A stretch of DNA of 64,000 bases from an uncultured Oscillospiraceae bacterium (GTDB lineage: Bacteria; Bacillota; Clostridia; Oscillospirales; Acutalibacteraceae), in NCBI GenBank assembly GCA_958448165.1, contig CAUDCW010000003.1, positions 124,001 to 188,000 on the forward strand, given 5' to 3'. A model generated the notes under the pieces. It saw only the letters and a list, made by a program, of their open reading frames with translations. It searched no databases and had not been told where the DNA came from. The translations under genes were made by a program, and so were the position numbers. Of the stretch, positions 39,377-47,712 are shown piece by piece. How positions within the stretch are numbered: position 1 is the first letter of the stretch; the number at the start of each line of letters is the position of its first letter.

Positions 39377-40132
39377 TTAAATGTCAATATCAAGCTCAAT
39401 CGGACAATGATCCGAGCCGAAAACATCGGTATGGATTTTCGCGTCCCGAAGCTTATCATCAAGCGATTCTGAAGTGCAGAAATAGTCAATGCGCCAGCCT
39501 GCATTCTTCTCTCTGGCTTTGAATCGGTAGGACCACCACGAATATACACCCTCTTTATCGGGATAAAAATAACGGAAAGTATCGGTAAAGCCCGAATCAA
39601 GCAAAGCAGTCATTTTTGCTCTTTCCTCATTGGTAAAGCCTGCGTTATTCCTGTTTGTTTTTGGATTTTTAAGGTCGATTTCATTGTGGGCAACATTCAG
39701 GTCGCCGCAGAAAATAACCGGCTTTGAACTTTCAAGCTGCTTGAGATATTTAAGAAAATCGTCCTCCCATTGCATACGGTACGACAGTCTTTTAAGCTCA
39801 TTCTGTGAATTCGGAGTATATACGGTTACAAAATAGAAGTCGTTATACTCAAGCGTTATCACCCTGCCCTCGGTATCGTGCTCCTCGATATTAATTCCGT
39901 AGCTTACCGACAAAGGCTCTGTCTTTGTGAAAATGGCAGTGCCCGAATAACCCTTTTTCTCGGCGTAATTCCAGTATTGGTAATAACCGTCAAGCTGTAG
40001 GTCGATTTGCCCCTGCTGAAGCTTTGTTTCCTGAACACAAAAAATGTCGGCATTTATTTCATTAAAAAAATCTAAAAACCCTTTCTGAACGCACGCACGC
40101 AGTCCGTTGACGTTCCACGAAACCATCTTCAT
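39377..40132 (-). CDS. exoA: Exodeoxyribonuclease III / AP endonuclease
   Basis: 251 residues of the EEP superfamily. It starts MKMVSWNVNGLRACVQKGF. Catalytic and metal residues are seen in CVQETKLQQGQ (Glu), YTPNSQ (Tyr), VIFCGDLNVAHNEIDLKNPK (Asp/Asn) and FGSDHCPIELDI (Asp-His). TGYYSWWSYR-type motif VYSWWSYRFKAREKNAGWRIDYF is present. It repairs abasic sites and trims 3' ends. GGAAGTGA lies before the ATG. Confidence 0.97.
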   Translation of the reverse strand: MKMVSWNVNGLRACVQKGFLDFFNEINADIFCVQETKLQQGQIDLQLDGYYQYWNYAEKKGYSGTAIFTKTEPLSVSYGINIEEHDTEGRVITLEYNDFYFVTVYTPNSQNELKRLSYRMQWEDDFLKYLKQLESSKPVIFCGDLNVAHNEIDLKNPKTNRNNAGFTNEERAKMTALLDSGFTDTFRYFYPDKEGVYSWWSYRFKAREKNAGWRIDYFCTSESLDDKLRDAKIHTDVFGSDHCPIELDIDI

Positions 40133-40157
40133 TCTATCACTTCCCGAAAATATTTTT

Positions 40158-40661
40158 TCATATTGCGTTATCTCTCATTTTTTCAAGCTCATCGCAGATT
40201 GCGTTTGCAAGGCGCATATTTTTTTCGTATTCGATTGAGCCTTCCTGCGTTTTTGAATTACCGACAGGAATATTGACAAATTGCTGTAAATTGTCATCGA
40301 CAATTACCACAACAACAATTCTTTCAAAGGTATTGCAGCGTTTTGCGGCAAGCTCCGGCATATCTCCGCCGTATTGTGAAAAACCGAATTTCTTTTTTAA
40401 TGATATGCCGTCTGCCTGAATATCAAAATCTATAATCTGAGAATAATCAAACAGCCATTGTGCAGTTTTACATCCCCATTTTTTATTCTTTTCGTCTATC
40501 CACAATGATCCTATCTTTTTTGTCGGCGAGCATTTATACATACCGAAAAGCTTTAAAAGCCTGTAATTAGCCGCAAAATCACCGTAAGACATTATTATTA
40601 ATGCAATCAGCAATACGGCTGTGATAATCAATACAACGGTAATAATGCCGTGATAAGGCAT
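40158..40661 (-). CDS. Membrane-anchored hypothetical protein
   Basis: 167 residues. One N-terminal membrane helix (about 8-27) is followed by a soluble domain beginning after FAANYRLLKLFGMYKC. The domain is beta-rich, with IIDFDIQADG, FERIVVVVIVDDNLQQFVNIPV and a helical end ANAICDELEKM. It resembles the DUF4428-type signal domain seen in Clostridia, but without its zinc ribbon, and I am not certain. GGGGGGA lies before the ATG. It lies between exoA and the MscS-like gene. Confidence 0.65.
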   Translation of the reverse strand: MPYHGIITVVLIITAVLLIALIIMSYGDFAANYRLLKLFGMYKCSPTKKIGSLWIDEKNKKWGCKTAQWLFDYSQIIDFDIQADGISLKKKFGFSQYGGDMPELAAKRCNTFERIVVVVIVDDNLQQFVNIPVGNSKTQEGSIEYEKNMRLANAICDELEKMRDNAI

Positions 40662-40702
40662 ACAAATCCCCCCGAGAGAATCAAAAAAGGAACAAGCTGT
40701 GT

Positions 40703-41560
40703 TTAATCGTTCTTTATATGCACATCAATCTGATTAAAGGGTATATTTATGCCCGCCTTGTCAAATTCAAGCTTTACCTGCTCCTGCATAAAAAAGTAAA
40801 GGTCCCAGTAATCGCAGGTATTGCACCACACCCTTACGGTTATTTCAACTGCGCTGTCCTTGTGGCCTGATACAACTACCAGCGGCTCAGGCGTTTTAAG
40901 AAATTTTTCATCAGAATTAATTATGCTGTGAATTACGTTTTTTGCTGTATGTATATCATCGGAATATGATATCTGATACACCATATCAATACGGCGCATA
41001 TCCTGTGCCGTATAGTTGACAAGATTGTTACTTGTAAGACGGGAGTTCGGAATAATAACCTCTTTGTTGTCAATCGTGAGCAAATAGGTGTTGGTAATAA
41101 GTATTTTTTCAACCGTTCCCTCAAGTCCCTCAAACTGAATATACTCGCCTGCCTTAAACGGCTTATTAATAATTATCATTACGCCGCTTGCAATATTCTT
41201 CATCGTGTCCTGCAGCGCAAGTCCGATTGTGACAGTAGCCGCACCGATTGCAGTAAGCAGTGCCGTCACATCAACGCCAAGCTGTGCTATTGCGGAAATA
41301 ATGATGATAATACGCAGTGCGCAAAGTGTGGCTGAATAGATAAACGAGATAGCCGCAGGGTCGATTTTGCCCTTGACAAGCGCCTTTTTCATCAGCCTGC
41401 ATACAAGCTTTGACCCCCACCAGCCGAGAATAAAAATTACCAAAGCGATAATAAGGTGCGGAAGAAAAGCCAGAAAAGCATCGATAAGATTGCCGAACCA
41501 TGTCTGAACCTCTTCAACCGAGATTTCCTCAGTCGCTTTTTCAAATAACTGTAAATTCAC
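40703..41560 (-). CDS. MscS-family mechanosensitive ion channel
   Basis: 285 residues. Three membrane helices are seen: about 25-45, 65-85, and the pore helix ALLTAIGAATVTIGLALQDTMKNIASGVMIII (about 92-122). The beta domain with IQFEGLEGTVEKILITNTYL and VIIPNSRL follows, then the C-terminal alpha/beta domain. This is the minimal MscS plan; it opens on membrane tension to release osmolytes. The start given is GTG with a ribosome site 14 bases away, so the first residues are uncertain. It lies 20 bases after the MORN gene. Confidence 0.93.
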   Translation of the reverse strand: MNLQLFEKATEEISVEEVQTWFGNLIDAFLAFLPHLIIALVIFILGWWGSKLVCRLMKKALVKGKIDPAAISFIYSATLCALRIIIIISAIAQLGVDVTALLTAIGAATVTIGLALQDTMKNIASGVMIIINKPFKAGEYIQFEGLEGTVEKILITNTYLLTIDNKEVIIPNSRLTSNNLVNYTAQDMRRIDMVYQISYSDDIHTAKNVIHSIINSDEKFLKTPEPLVVVSGHKDSAVEITVRVWCNTCDYWDLYFFMQEQVKLEFDKAGINIPFNQIDVHIKND

Positions 41561-41580
41561 TTTATGACCGTAAACTCCTT

Positions 41581-44166
41581 TCAGGCTTCTTCGCCGTCGG
41601 CGATAACATAATAAACAGCATCGGCAAATCTGACCGACTGTGTATCTTCCGACGGCTTCTGAACAAACTCACCCTTAAGCTCCTTGCCGTCGCCGAAATA
41701 CAATATGCCAAAGCCGCCGGGCTTTCCGTTTTTGAAAGAACCGGTATATCTGTGGTCGGTATAAAGCATTGTGCCGCAGCCGTTGGGTTTTCCGTTATTA
41801 AGCGAGCCGGAATAAATACCGCTGCCTATAAGCTGTTCGGAAACAAATTCCGGCGGAATGATATAGCTGTGATATACGGTGTCCTTGAGCTTATCGCAAT
41901 AATCAAGCTGCGGTATGCTCTTTGGAATAACACGCATCGCCTTGTATGGCTCGCCGTACTTGAAAATACCCTCAAACTGCTTTTCGCCGTATTCAGAATA
42001 GGCACAGCCCATTCCCTCTCTTACACCGTCAGATGAACTGCCCTCATAAACAACACAGCCGTTTTCGTCATATTCACGCATATATGTTGCTTTGCCGTTT
42101 TCATATATACATTCCTTTACAAGGCGTTTTCCGTCAAGTATATTTATTCTTCCGCACATAACGCCGTTTTTAAAAGTGCCTGCATAATAAAGGTTGTTGT
42201 CGGGATTGTGCAGAACACCTTGTCCGTCATATTTATCATCAAGCCAGAAGCCTGTGTAAACGGCAGAATTGTTCTTGTAGCTTACGCCGAAGCCGCATCT
42301 CTTGTCCGACTCGAAGTTGCCCATATACTCGCACAAATTGTCGCTGTAGCTTCTGCCCATACCGCTCTTTTTGCCGTCTGCAAAGCCGCCCTCATAAACC
42401 TTTGTACCGCCCGAGTACAACGTGCCTTTGCCGCTGTACTCGCCGTTTTTAAGACCGCCTTTATACAAAAGCTCGCCGCTTTTGGCGTAAACCGAGATTG
42501 CTCCCTTTTCAATACCGTTTTCAAAGGTGGTTGAATAGAACGAGCCGTCGCTCTTATATATAGTTCCCTTGCCGTTATATTCGCCGTCCTTGAAGCCGCC
42601 TTTATACAGCAGCGTTCCGTTGCTGAGCCTGTGGACCGCCTCGCCCTTTATCTGACCGTTCAGAAATTCGCCGCTTACAAACGAATTATCGTCAAGATAC
42701 AGTGTGCCTGTGCCGTTGTAAAGTCCGTTTTTGAACTCACCGGAATATTTAAGGGTACCGTTTTTATCAAAAAGTCGTCCGCTGCCGTTAAACTTTCCGT
42801 CCGACATTTCGCCGTTATATATAATATTGCCCGACATATCAAGAACGGTAGCAGGGTTCTTGATTTTGCCGCTGTCGCATTTCTGAATAAAAATGCGGTT
42901 GTTTTCCCTGTCCACATTTATTGCGGCGCCGTGCGGCTCGTCGTTTTTATAGCATAAAACGGAAGAAAGATTGCCGTCGGAGTCAAAGCGTGCAGACGCA
43001 GACTTTTTTCTGTCGTTTTCATATCCTCCGGCGCTGATAGTTCCGTCGCTTAAAAAAGCAATTCCGAACCCGTTCTTTTTGTCATCACACCACTTGCCGA
43101 CATGGCTTATTTTGCCGTTTTTAAAAAACTGTGCGCCGAAGCCGCTGCGGTTGTCATTTTCATATCCGCCGCAGTATATAACCGAGCCTTTCGGGGTTAA
43201 GGTTACTCCGCTGCCGTTCCTTTTGCCTGTTTTGCTGAGTGAACCAAAATAATAATATTTTTCGTTCGAAGAATTTTCGATAATCTTATCGGGCGAAGTC
43301 ACCTGTTCCATATCACTGCTGTCACTGCTCAAATCATCGTCAGCAGCTTTGTCCGATGCCTCGTTATCTTCAATATCATCATCGGCAATTTTGGTTTTCT
43401 CTTCTTCCTGTTCCTCAAGAAGTGATTGAATTTTCTCATCGGTTTCTTCTATAATTTCAGGCTCTTCATCATTATCTGCGGTATCCGCCTGCTTTGTTTC
43501 GCCTTTTTTGATATTGAGCGTTGTGAAATCGCCGTATATAAGCGACGCATCAAAGAAAAAGCCTTTGCGGTTTATGTTGTCCTCCGCCGAGGTGTTATTT
43601 TTCGTCAGAGCTTCTTCAACAGGAACGGAAAAGAAAAACTCGCCGTTTGAGGTCTGCGCAGTTACAACGGTTTCGGTTTCAGCGTCGCTTTTATCGGAAT
43701 ACGCAGTCAACACCTGTGCCGGCTTGCCCGGATACTGAACAGCAATGCTAAGACCGTTATCGGCACGGCAGGCTGTCAGGGTAACATTCACCGCACCGTG
43801 AGAGTAATATTCGCTTTTTTGCCATATGTTTGCATTTGAAAAATACAGTTTCTTTGTAACATCGCCGCTCATATCCGTACATACAACCGTATAGCTGCCT
43901 GAGGAGTCGGGTATTGACACCTGTGATGTTTTACCGTTGACTTCCTTGAGCCACTTCATCGGCTTTGATGCGTCAATCTGATAGCGGCAGCGTACACTGT
44001 CAATTCCGGCTGTAAAGAAAGCCTTGTCTTTTGTTCTTTTGCGTGTGGTGAAGTACCTGCGACGGGCATCCATCAGGATATCGCCGTTTTTTTCGCTGTC
44101 GTCCTCACCGCTTAAATAAGCCGCAAAAATAATTGTATTTTCAGAAAGGCATTTTTGCTGATCCAA
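41581..44166 (-). CDS. Large MORN-repeat protein
   Basis: 861 residues with a TTG start 9 bases after AGGAG. No signal peptide or membrane helix is evident. Residues 1-220 form a mixed domain of unknown type. An acidic low-complexity stretch (about 225-300, EPEIIEETDEKIQSLLEEQEEE) follows. About twenty MORN motifs of the form YxGxFxxGxxxGxGxxxxxDG (for example YSGEFKNGLYNGTGTLY, YKGGFKDGEYNGKGTIY) then run to the C-terminus. MORN repeats form long beta-meanders that act as scaffolds or bind lipid or protein. The neighbours are MscS upstream and a family 2 glycosyltransferase, suggesting an envelope link, but nothing proves it. Confidence 0.9.
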   Translation of the reverse strand: MDQQKCLSENTIIFAAYLSGEDDSEKNGDILMDARRRYFTTRKRTKDKAFFTAGIDSVRCRYQIDASKPMKWLKEVNGKTSQVSIPDSSGSYTVVCTDMSGDVTKKLYFSNANIWQKSEYYSHGAVNVTLTACRADNGLSIAVQYPGKPAQVLTAYSDKSDAETETVVTAQTSNGEFFFSVPVEEALTKNNTSAEDNINRKGFFFDASLIYGDFTTLNIKKGETKQADTADNDEEPEIIEETDEKIQSLLEEQEEEKTKIADDDIEDNEASDKAADDDLSSDSSDMEQVTSPDKIIENSSNEKYYYFGSLSKTGKRNGSGVTLTPKGSVIYCGGYENDNRSGFGAQFFKNGKISHVGKWCDDKKNGFGIAFLSDGTISAGGYENDRKKSASARFDSDGNLSSVLCYKNDEPHGAAINVDRENNRIFIQKCDSGKIKNPATVLDMSGNIIYNGEMSDGKFNGSGRLFDKNGTLKYSGEFKNGLYNGTGTLYLDDNSFVSGEFLNGQIKGEAVHRLSNGTLLYKGGFKDGEYNGKGTIYKSDGSFYSTTFENGIEKGAISVYAKSGELLYKGGLKNGEYSGKGTLYSGGTKVYEGGFADGKKSGMGRSYSDNLCEYMGNFESDKRCGFGVSYKNNSAVYTGFWLDDKYDGQGVLHNPDNNLYYAGTFKNGVMCGRINILDGKRLVKECIYENGKATYMREYDENGCVVYEGSSSDGVREGMGCAYSEYGEKQFEGIFKYGEPYKAMRVIPKSIPQLDYCDKLKDTVYHSYIIPPEFVSEQLIGSGIYSGSLNNGKPNGCGTMLYTDHRYTGSFKNGKPGGFGILYFGDGKELKGEFVQKPSEDTQSVRFADAVYYVIADGEEA

Positions 44167-44230
44167 TTTCTCTGCTCCTTCTTTGACAAAATAACACGGA
44201 AATGCGGCAGTTTACGCTGCCGCAATAAAA

Positions 44231-45169
44231 TCATCTGTTTGTTTTTCTATCGTTGTTCGGTACGTTTATTCGTTCATCCTCTTTAACAAACGTAGCCGCA
44301 TCGAACCTTTGACATATACTTGAAATATATTCTGCAATGATTGCCGATATAATAAGAAGCAGACCGCCGAGCAGGAAAGCGACAGGCAACACCGCAGAAA
44401 AGCTGTTCCACATAACAAGCTTCATAATGAGCGTTACGATGCCGACAATCAACGACAACGCACCGCATAGAAATCCGAGCATCGAGGCAAGCCTTATTGT
44501 ACCCTTGGGATATGTAGTCATTGACGCCATTGCACAGTCGTACTTCTGCGCAAAGGAAGCCTGCGGGGCAGACTTTGACGGAACAAAAGGCAAAACCATA
44601 TAGCTTAAGCCGAGTGTGTTGATAACGCTTCTTATCTGTATATTCTTATAAGCCTTGCTTGTTACGGTTTTGACAAAGCTTTTGTCGTACAAGCAGTAGT
44701 CGGTGAACTGCTTCATCGTTTTTGTGCCAGTGACAGAAAAAAGAATATTGCAATAAAGATTGCGAAGTCCGTTGAAAATCGGGTTTGTGCCGCCCTTTGA
44801 TTTTGCGCCGATAATTATTTTGCTGCCGTTCTCCCAAAGCTCAACAAGCTTAGGAATAGCTGCAACAGGATGTGAACGGTCGGGCTTCATTGTGATAACG
44901 CAATCACCGTCCGATATCGTCATTCCGTATTTTGCGGCAAGCTCAAAGCCGTAATCTGCGACAGTATAAACACACTTGACTTTCTGTGTGATTTCGCAAA
45001 GACGTGCAAGATAGGATTTGGTCTGGTCGCTTGAATTATTATCGACAAAAATTATTTCGTAGTCATGACCCGAAATTTTTGTTTCGCAAGCGTCAATAAG
45101 CTCCTTTGCAAAGCTTAAAACTGTATCCTGGTTATTATGCGTTGGTACGATAACACTTATTTTACTCAT
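44231..45169 (-). CDS. Family 2 glycosyltransferase with two membrane helices
   Basis: 312 residues with AGGAGT before the ATG. The GT-A catalytic domain (about 1-225) starts ISVIVPTHNNQDTVLSFAKEL, has FVDNNSSDQT and DGDCVITMKPDRSHP in place of the usual DADLQHP. Two C-terminal membrane helices (MLGFLCGALSLIVGIVTLIM and VLPVAFLLGGLLLIISAIIAEYI) follow. This is the polyprenyl-phosphate glycosyltransferase (DPMS/GtrB) plan. The changed DxD region (KPDRS) leaves the donor unclear. The promoter is at 45241-45269. Confidence 0.88.
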   Translation of the reverse strand: MSKISVIVPTHNNQDTVLSFAKELIDACETKISGHDYEIIFVDNNSSDQTKSYLARLCEITQKVKCVYTVADYGFELAAKYGMTISDGDCVITMKPDRSHPVAAIPKLVELWENGSKIIIGAKSKGGTNPIFNGLRNLYCNILFSVTGTKTMKQFTDYCLYDKSFVKTVTSKAYKNIQIRSVINTLGLSYMVLPFVPSKSAPQASFAQKYDCAMASMTTYPKGTIRLASMLGFLCGALSLIVGIVTLIMKLVMWNSFSAVLPVAFLLGGLLLIISAIIAEYISSICQRFDAATFVKEDERINVPNNDRKTNR

Positions 45170-45240
45170 AGCTTACTCCTTTTGACTGTCATAAAATATG
45201 TTTTTCATCTTCTCAATTCTATGAATATAAGTCCGAGTTT

Positions 45241-45269
45241 ATTATAACCTAAAACAATATTTTTTTCAA
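45241..45269 (-). promoter_or_regulatory. Promoter of the glycosyltransferase gene
   Basis: TTGAAA (45264-45269) and TATAAT (45241-45246), 17-base spacer, minus strand, about 72 bases before the start. Confidence 0.7.
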
Positions 45270-45326
45270 CGAAATGCGCAAACTTTGACAGAAAAATATT
45301 TATTTTTCAGCCTATATAAAAAATCA

Positions 45327-45352
45327 GCCCGCCCGGAATGATATCGGCAGGC
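45327..45352 (-). terminator. Terminator of the polyamine gene cluster, displaced by the repeat
   Basis: On the minus strand GCCTGCC (45346-45352) pairs with GGGCGGGC (45327-45334) and is followed by TGATTTTTTATA. It lies on the far side of the MITE-like repeat from the aguB stop, so the repeat appears to have inserted between gene and terminator. Confidence 0.75.
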
Positions 45353-45355
45353 AAA

Positions 45356-45534
45356 TTAAGGAAACACTGATTAAATCGTTTGTGCATATTGCGCCGTCAG
45401 ATTTTTCGTCAGGTTGGACAAATAAACCGCAGTAATGCTGTCGCATTACGAGGATTTTTTGGTCAGGCTGACGGAAAATATGCAAGCAAGATGTGCAAAC
45501 AGCTTTCAGCGTGATTTATTCAGTGTTTCCTTAA
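45356..45534. repeat. MITE-like repeat, copy 2
   Basis: 179 bases, same orientation and about 90% identical by eye to 5144-5321. The termini TTAAGGAAACACTGATTAAA and TTTATTCAGTGTTTCCTTAA are a better inverted repeat than in copy 1. It ends 4 bases after the aguB stop codon. Internal palindromes match copy 1 with compensating changes in some positions. Confidence 0.88.
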
Positions 45535-45538
45535 ATGT

Positions 45539-46417
45539 TTATTTTTCGGTCAGTATTTTATAACAGTGCGGTCTGCGGTCACGGAATATTCCCCAGCCGA
45601 GGCGGTTTTCAAAGACTTCATCAAGATCAAATTCAGCGGAAATTACGACTTCCTCATCACGGGAAGCTTCGGCTATAATTTCGCCCGTTTCGTCGGCGAT
45701 GAAGGAACTGCCGTAAAACAAGAGAGATGAGCTTTGATTGCCGTTTTCGTCACACGGCGTTACATCCTCTTTGCCGATTCTGTTGGCGGCTATTACGGGG
45801 ATAACATTGGCAACGGCGTGACCCTGCATACACCTTTGCCAGCGTCGCATACTGTCGCACTCTAAAATAGGCTCGGAGCCGATTGCCGTAGGATAGAAAA
45901 TCATCTCGGCGCCGTTCAAGCTGAGCGCTCTTGCCGTTTCCGGGAACCACTGATCCCAGCAGATGCCGACTCCGATAGTTGCGTACTTCGTTTTAAATGT
46001 AACAAAGCCTGTGTCACCCGGAATGAAATAGAACTTCTCCTGATAATAGTGGTCGTCGGGAATATGGGTTTTGCGGTAAACACCCAAGACCTCGCCGTCT
46101 GCATCTATCACGGCAACGGAATTGAAAAGCCTGTTACCGTCACGCTCATAAAAGCTTACGATTATAACGGCAGAAAGCTCATTCGCTACCTCTTTGAAAT
46201 GAAGCACCGCATCGTTTTCACTCAGCGGCTTTGCAAAGGCGTAATAATCATAACGCCGTTCCTGGCAGAAATACTGCCGCTCAAAAAGCTCGGGCAGTAA
46301 AATTATATTTGCACCGTTAGCGGCGGCGGCTCTGACCAGTGCTTCGGCGTTAGCTATATTCTCTTTTACATCGGTTGTGCATTTCATCTGCACAGCCGCA
46401 ACCTTAACCTTTCTCAT
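45539..46417 (-). CDS. aguB: N-carbamoylputrescine amidase
   Basis: 292 residues from ATG 46417 (GGGGA 11 bases before; a closer TTG at 46426 is less likely). The nitrilase fold has its catalytic triad in ILLPELFERQYFCQ (Glu), YRKTHIPDD (Lys) and VGICWDQWFPETAR (Cys). The end RDRRPHCY is typical. It hydrolyses N-carbamoylputrescine to putrescine, CO2 and ammonia. It follows aguA across a 155-base gap that contains a palindromic repeat, and is last in the polyamine cluster. Confidence 0.96.
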   Translation of the reverse strand: MRKVKVAAVQMKCTTDVKENIANAEALVRAAAANGANIILLPELFERQYFCQERRYDYYAFAKPLSENDAVLHFKEVANELSAVIIVSFYERDGNRLFNSVAVIDADGEVLGVYRKTHIPDDHYYQEKFYFIPGDTGFVTFKTKYATIGVGICWDQWFPETARALSLNGAEMIFYPTAIGSEPILECDSMRRWQRCMQGHAVANVIPVIAANRIGKEDVTPCDENGNQSSSLLFYGSSFIADETGEIIAEASRDEEVVISAEFDLDEVFENRLGWGIFRDRRPHCYKILTEK

Positions 46418-46518
46418 ACAGAACAATATCCCCTTTCTTGTATTGCCGTTAATGCCATCAACTTAAAGATTTTTTGTTAAAGTGGTGTTTGCTCTTATCC
46501 AACATTCAACAGAGCGAA

Positions 46519-46583
46519 CCGGAACGGTCAAGACCGTTCCCTACGAGCATTTTCGGACTACAATTTCTTAAGTTAACAGCATT
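46519..46583 (-). repeat. Dispersed palindromic repeat, copy 1
   Basis: It holds the palindrome GGAACGGTCAAGACCGTTCC (46521-46540) plus about 45 bases of flank that match the copy at 55545-55609 in inverse orientation (AATGC..T.AACTTAAGAAATTG ... CGTAGGGAACGG). The last 11 bases overlap the aguA 3' end, so the repeat supplies its stop and final codons. Confidence 0.8.
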
Positions 46584-47712
46584 TATCTGTCTGCGGAATC
46601 TGCTGGGTTATACAGTGAATATTTCCGCCGCCGAGAATTATATCTCCGGCGTTAATCGGCACAATTTCTCTGTCGGGACAAGCGGACCTTAGAATTTCGG
46701 CTGCCGCTCGGTCGCTGTCTATATTTTCTCCGCCGAACTGCGGCAGGATAATTGCATTATTGCAGAAATAGAAATTCACATATGACGCCGCCAATCGTTC
46801 TCCTGCTTCACGCATATCCTCGCCCGGCTCAAAATCATAGCCGAGCAAATCTTCCTGCGATACGCAAACAGGCTTCGTCGGGACAGGCAGCTTGTGAACC
46901 TTTATCTTTCTGCCCTTAGCGTCAACCGAGCTTTCGAGTACATCAAGACAAGCCTTGGATATTTCATACTGCGGGTCGGTTTTGTCCTCACACCACGCAA
47001 GTACAACCTCCGAGGGTGCTGTAAAGGCGCAGATATTGTCGATATGGCCGTTTGTTTCGTCATTGTATATTCCCTTTGGCAGCCAGATGATTTTTGAAAC
47101 GCCGAGATAGGCTTTCAGCTTTTCCTCAATTTCACCTTTGGAAAGCTGTGGGTTTCTGCCGGGGCTGAGCAAACATTCCTCGGTCGTGATGAGCGTACCC
47201 TCTCCGTCTGTGTGGATTGAGCCGCCCTCAAGCACAAAGGGATGTGCGTTGTAAAGGTCGATGCCCTTTATTTTACAGAGCTGATATGGGATTTTATCGT
47301 CATTTTCCCACGATGCGTAAAGTCCGTCATATTCGCCGCCCCAGGCGTTGAATTGCCAGTCAACCGCCCTTAATGCTCCTGTGTCGTTTACCAAAAAGGT
47401 CGGCGCTGTATCTCTTGCCCATGCATCGTCGGAGCTGATATTGAGAATTTCAACATTATTCAGGTGCGAAAGCGCATTTTTAGCCGACTCAAGCTGATTA
47501 TCCCCTGCAAGGACTAACACCTTTTCGTGCTTTGATATTTCGCTTATTATCTCGGCAAAAACACGTCGGGCGGCTTTTGCGCCGTAGCACCACGAACCGG
47601 GTCGATACGGCCAGATCATAATTGTTGCGGCGTGTTTTGAAAACTCGGCAGGCATATAAAAGCCGTCATTAACGGGCAGTCGGTTTTTATCTATATAATT
47701 AAATTCAGCCAT
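46573..47712 (-). CDS. aguA: Agmatine deiminase
   Basis: 379 residues of the peptidyl-arginine-deiminase-like guanidine-modifying superfamily. Segments are FYMPAEFSKHAATIMIWPYRPGSW, DDAWARDTAPTFLV, WGGEYDGLYASWENDD, FVLEGGSIHTDGEGTLITTEECLL, TNGHIDNICAF and the catalytic GGGNIHCITQQIPQ with Cys367. It converts agmatine to N-carbamoylputrescine and ammonia. The start overlaps the stop of the decarboxylase gene as TAATG. The last residues (DKCC) fall in the dispersed repeat, so the C-terminal tip may differ from relatives. Confidence 0.97.
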   Translation of the reverse strand: MAEFNYIDKNRLPVNDGFYMPAEFSKHAATIMIWPYRPGSWCYGAKAARRVFAEIISEISKHEKVLVLAGDNQLESAKNALSHLNNVEILNISSDDAWARDTAPTFLVNDTGALRAVDWQFNAWGGEYDGLYASWENDDKIPYQLCKIKGIDLYNAHPFVLEGGSIHTDGEGTLITTEECLLSPGRNPQLSKGEIEEKLKAYLGVSKIIWLPKGIYNDETNGHIDNICAFTAPSEVVLAWCEDKTDPQYEISKACLDVLESSVDAKGRKIKVHKLPVPTKPVCVSQEDLLGYDFEPGEDMREAGERLAASYVNFYFCNNAIILPQFGGENIDSDRAAAEILRSACPDREIVPINAGDIILGGGNIHCITQQIPQTDKCC

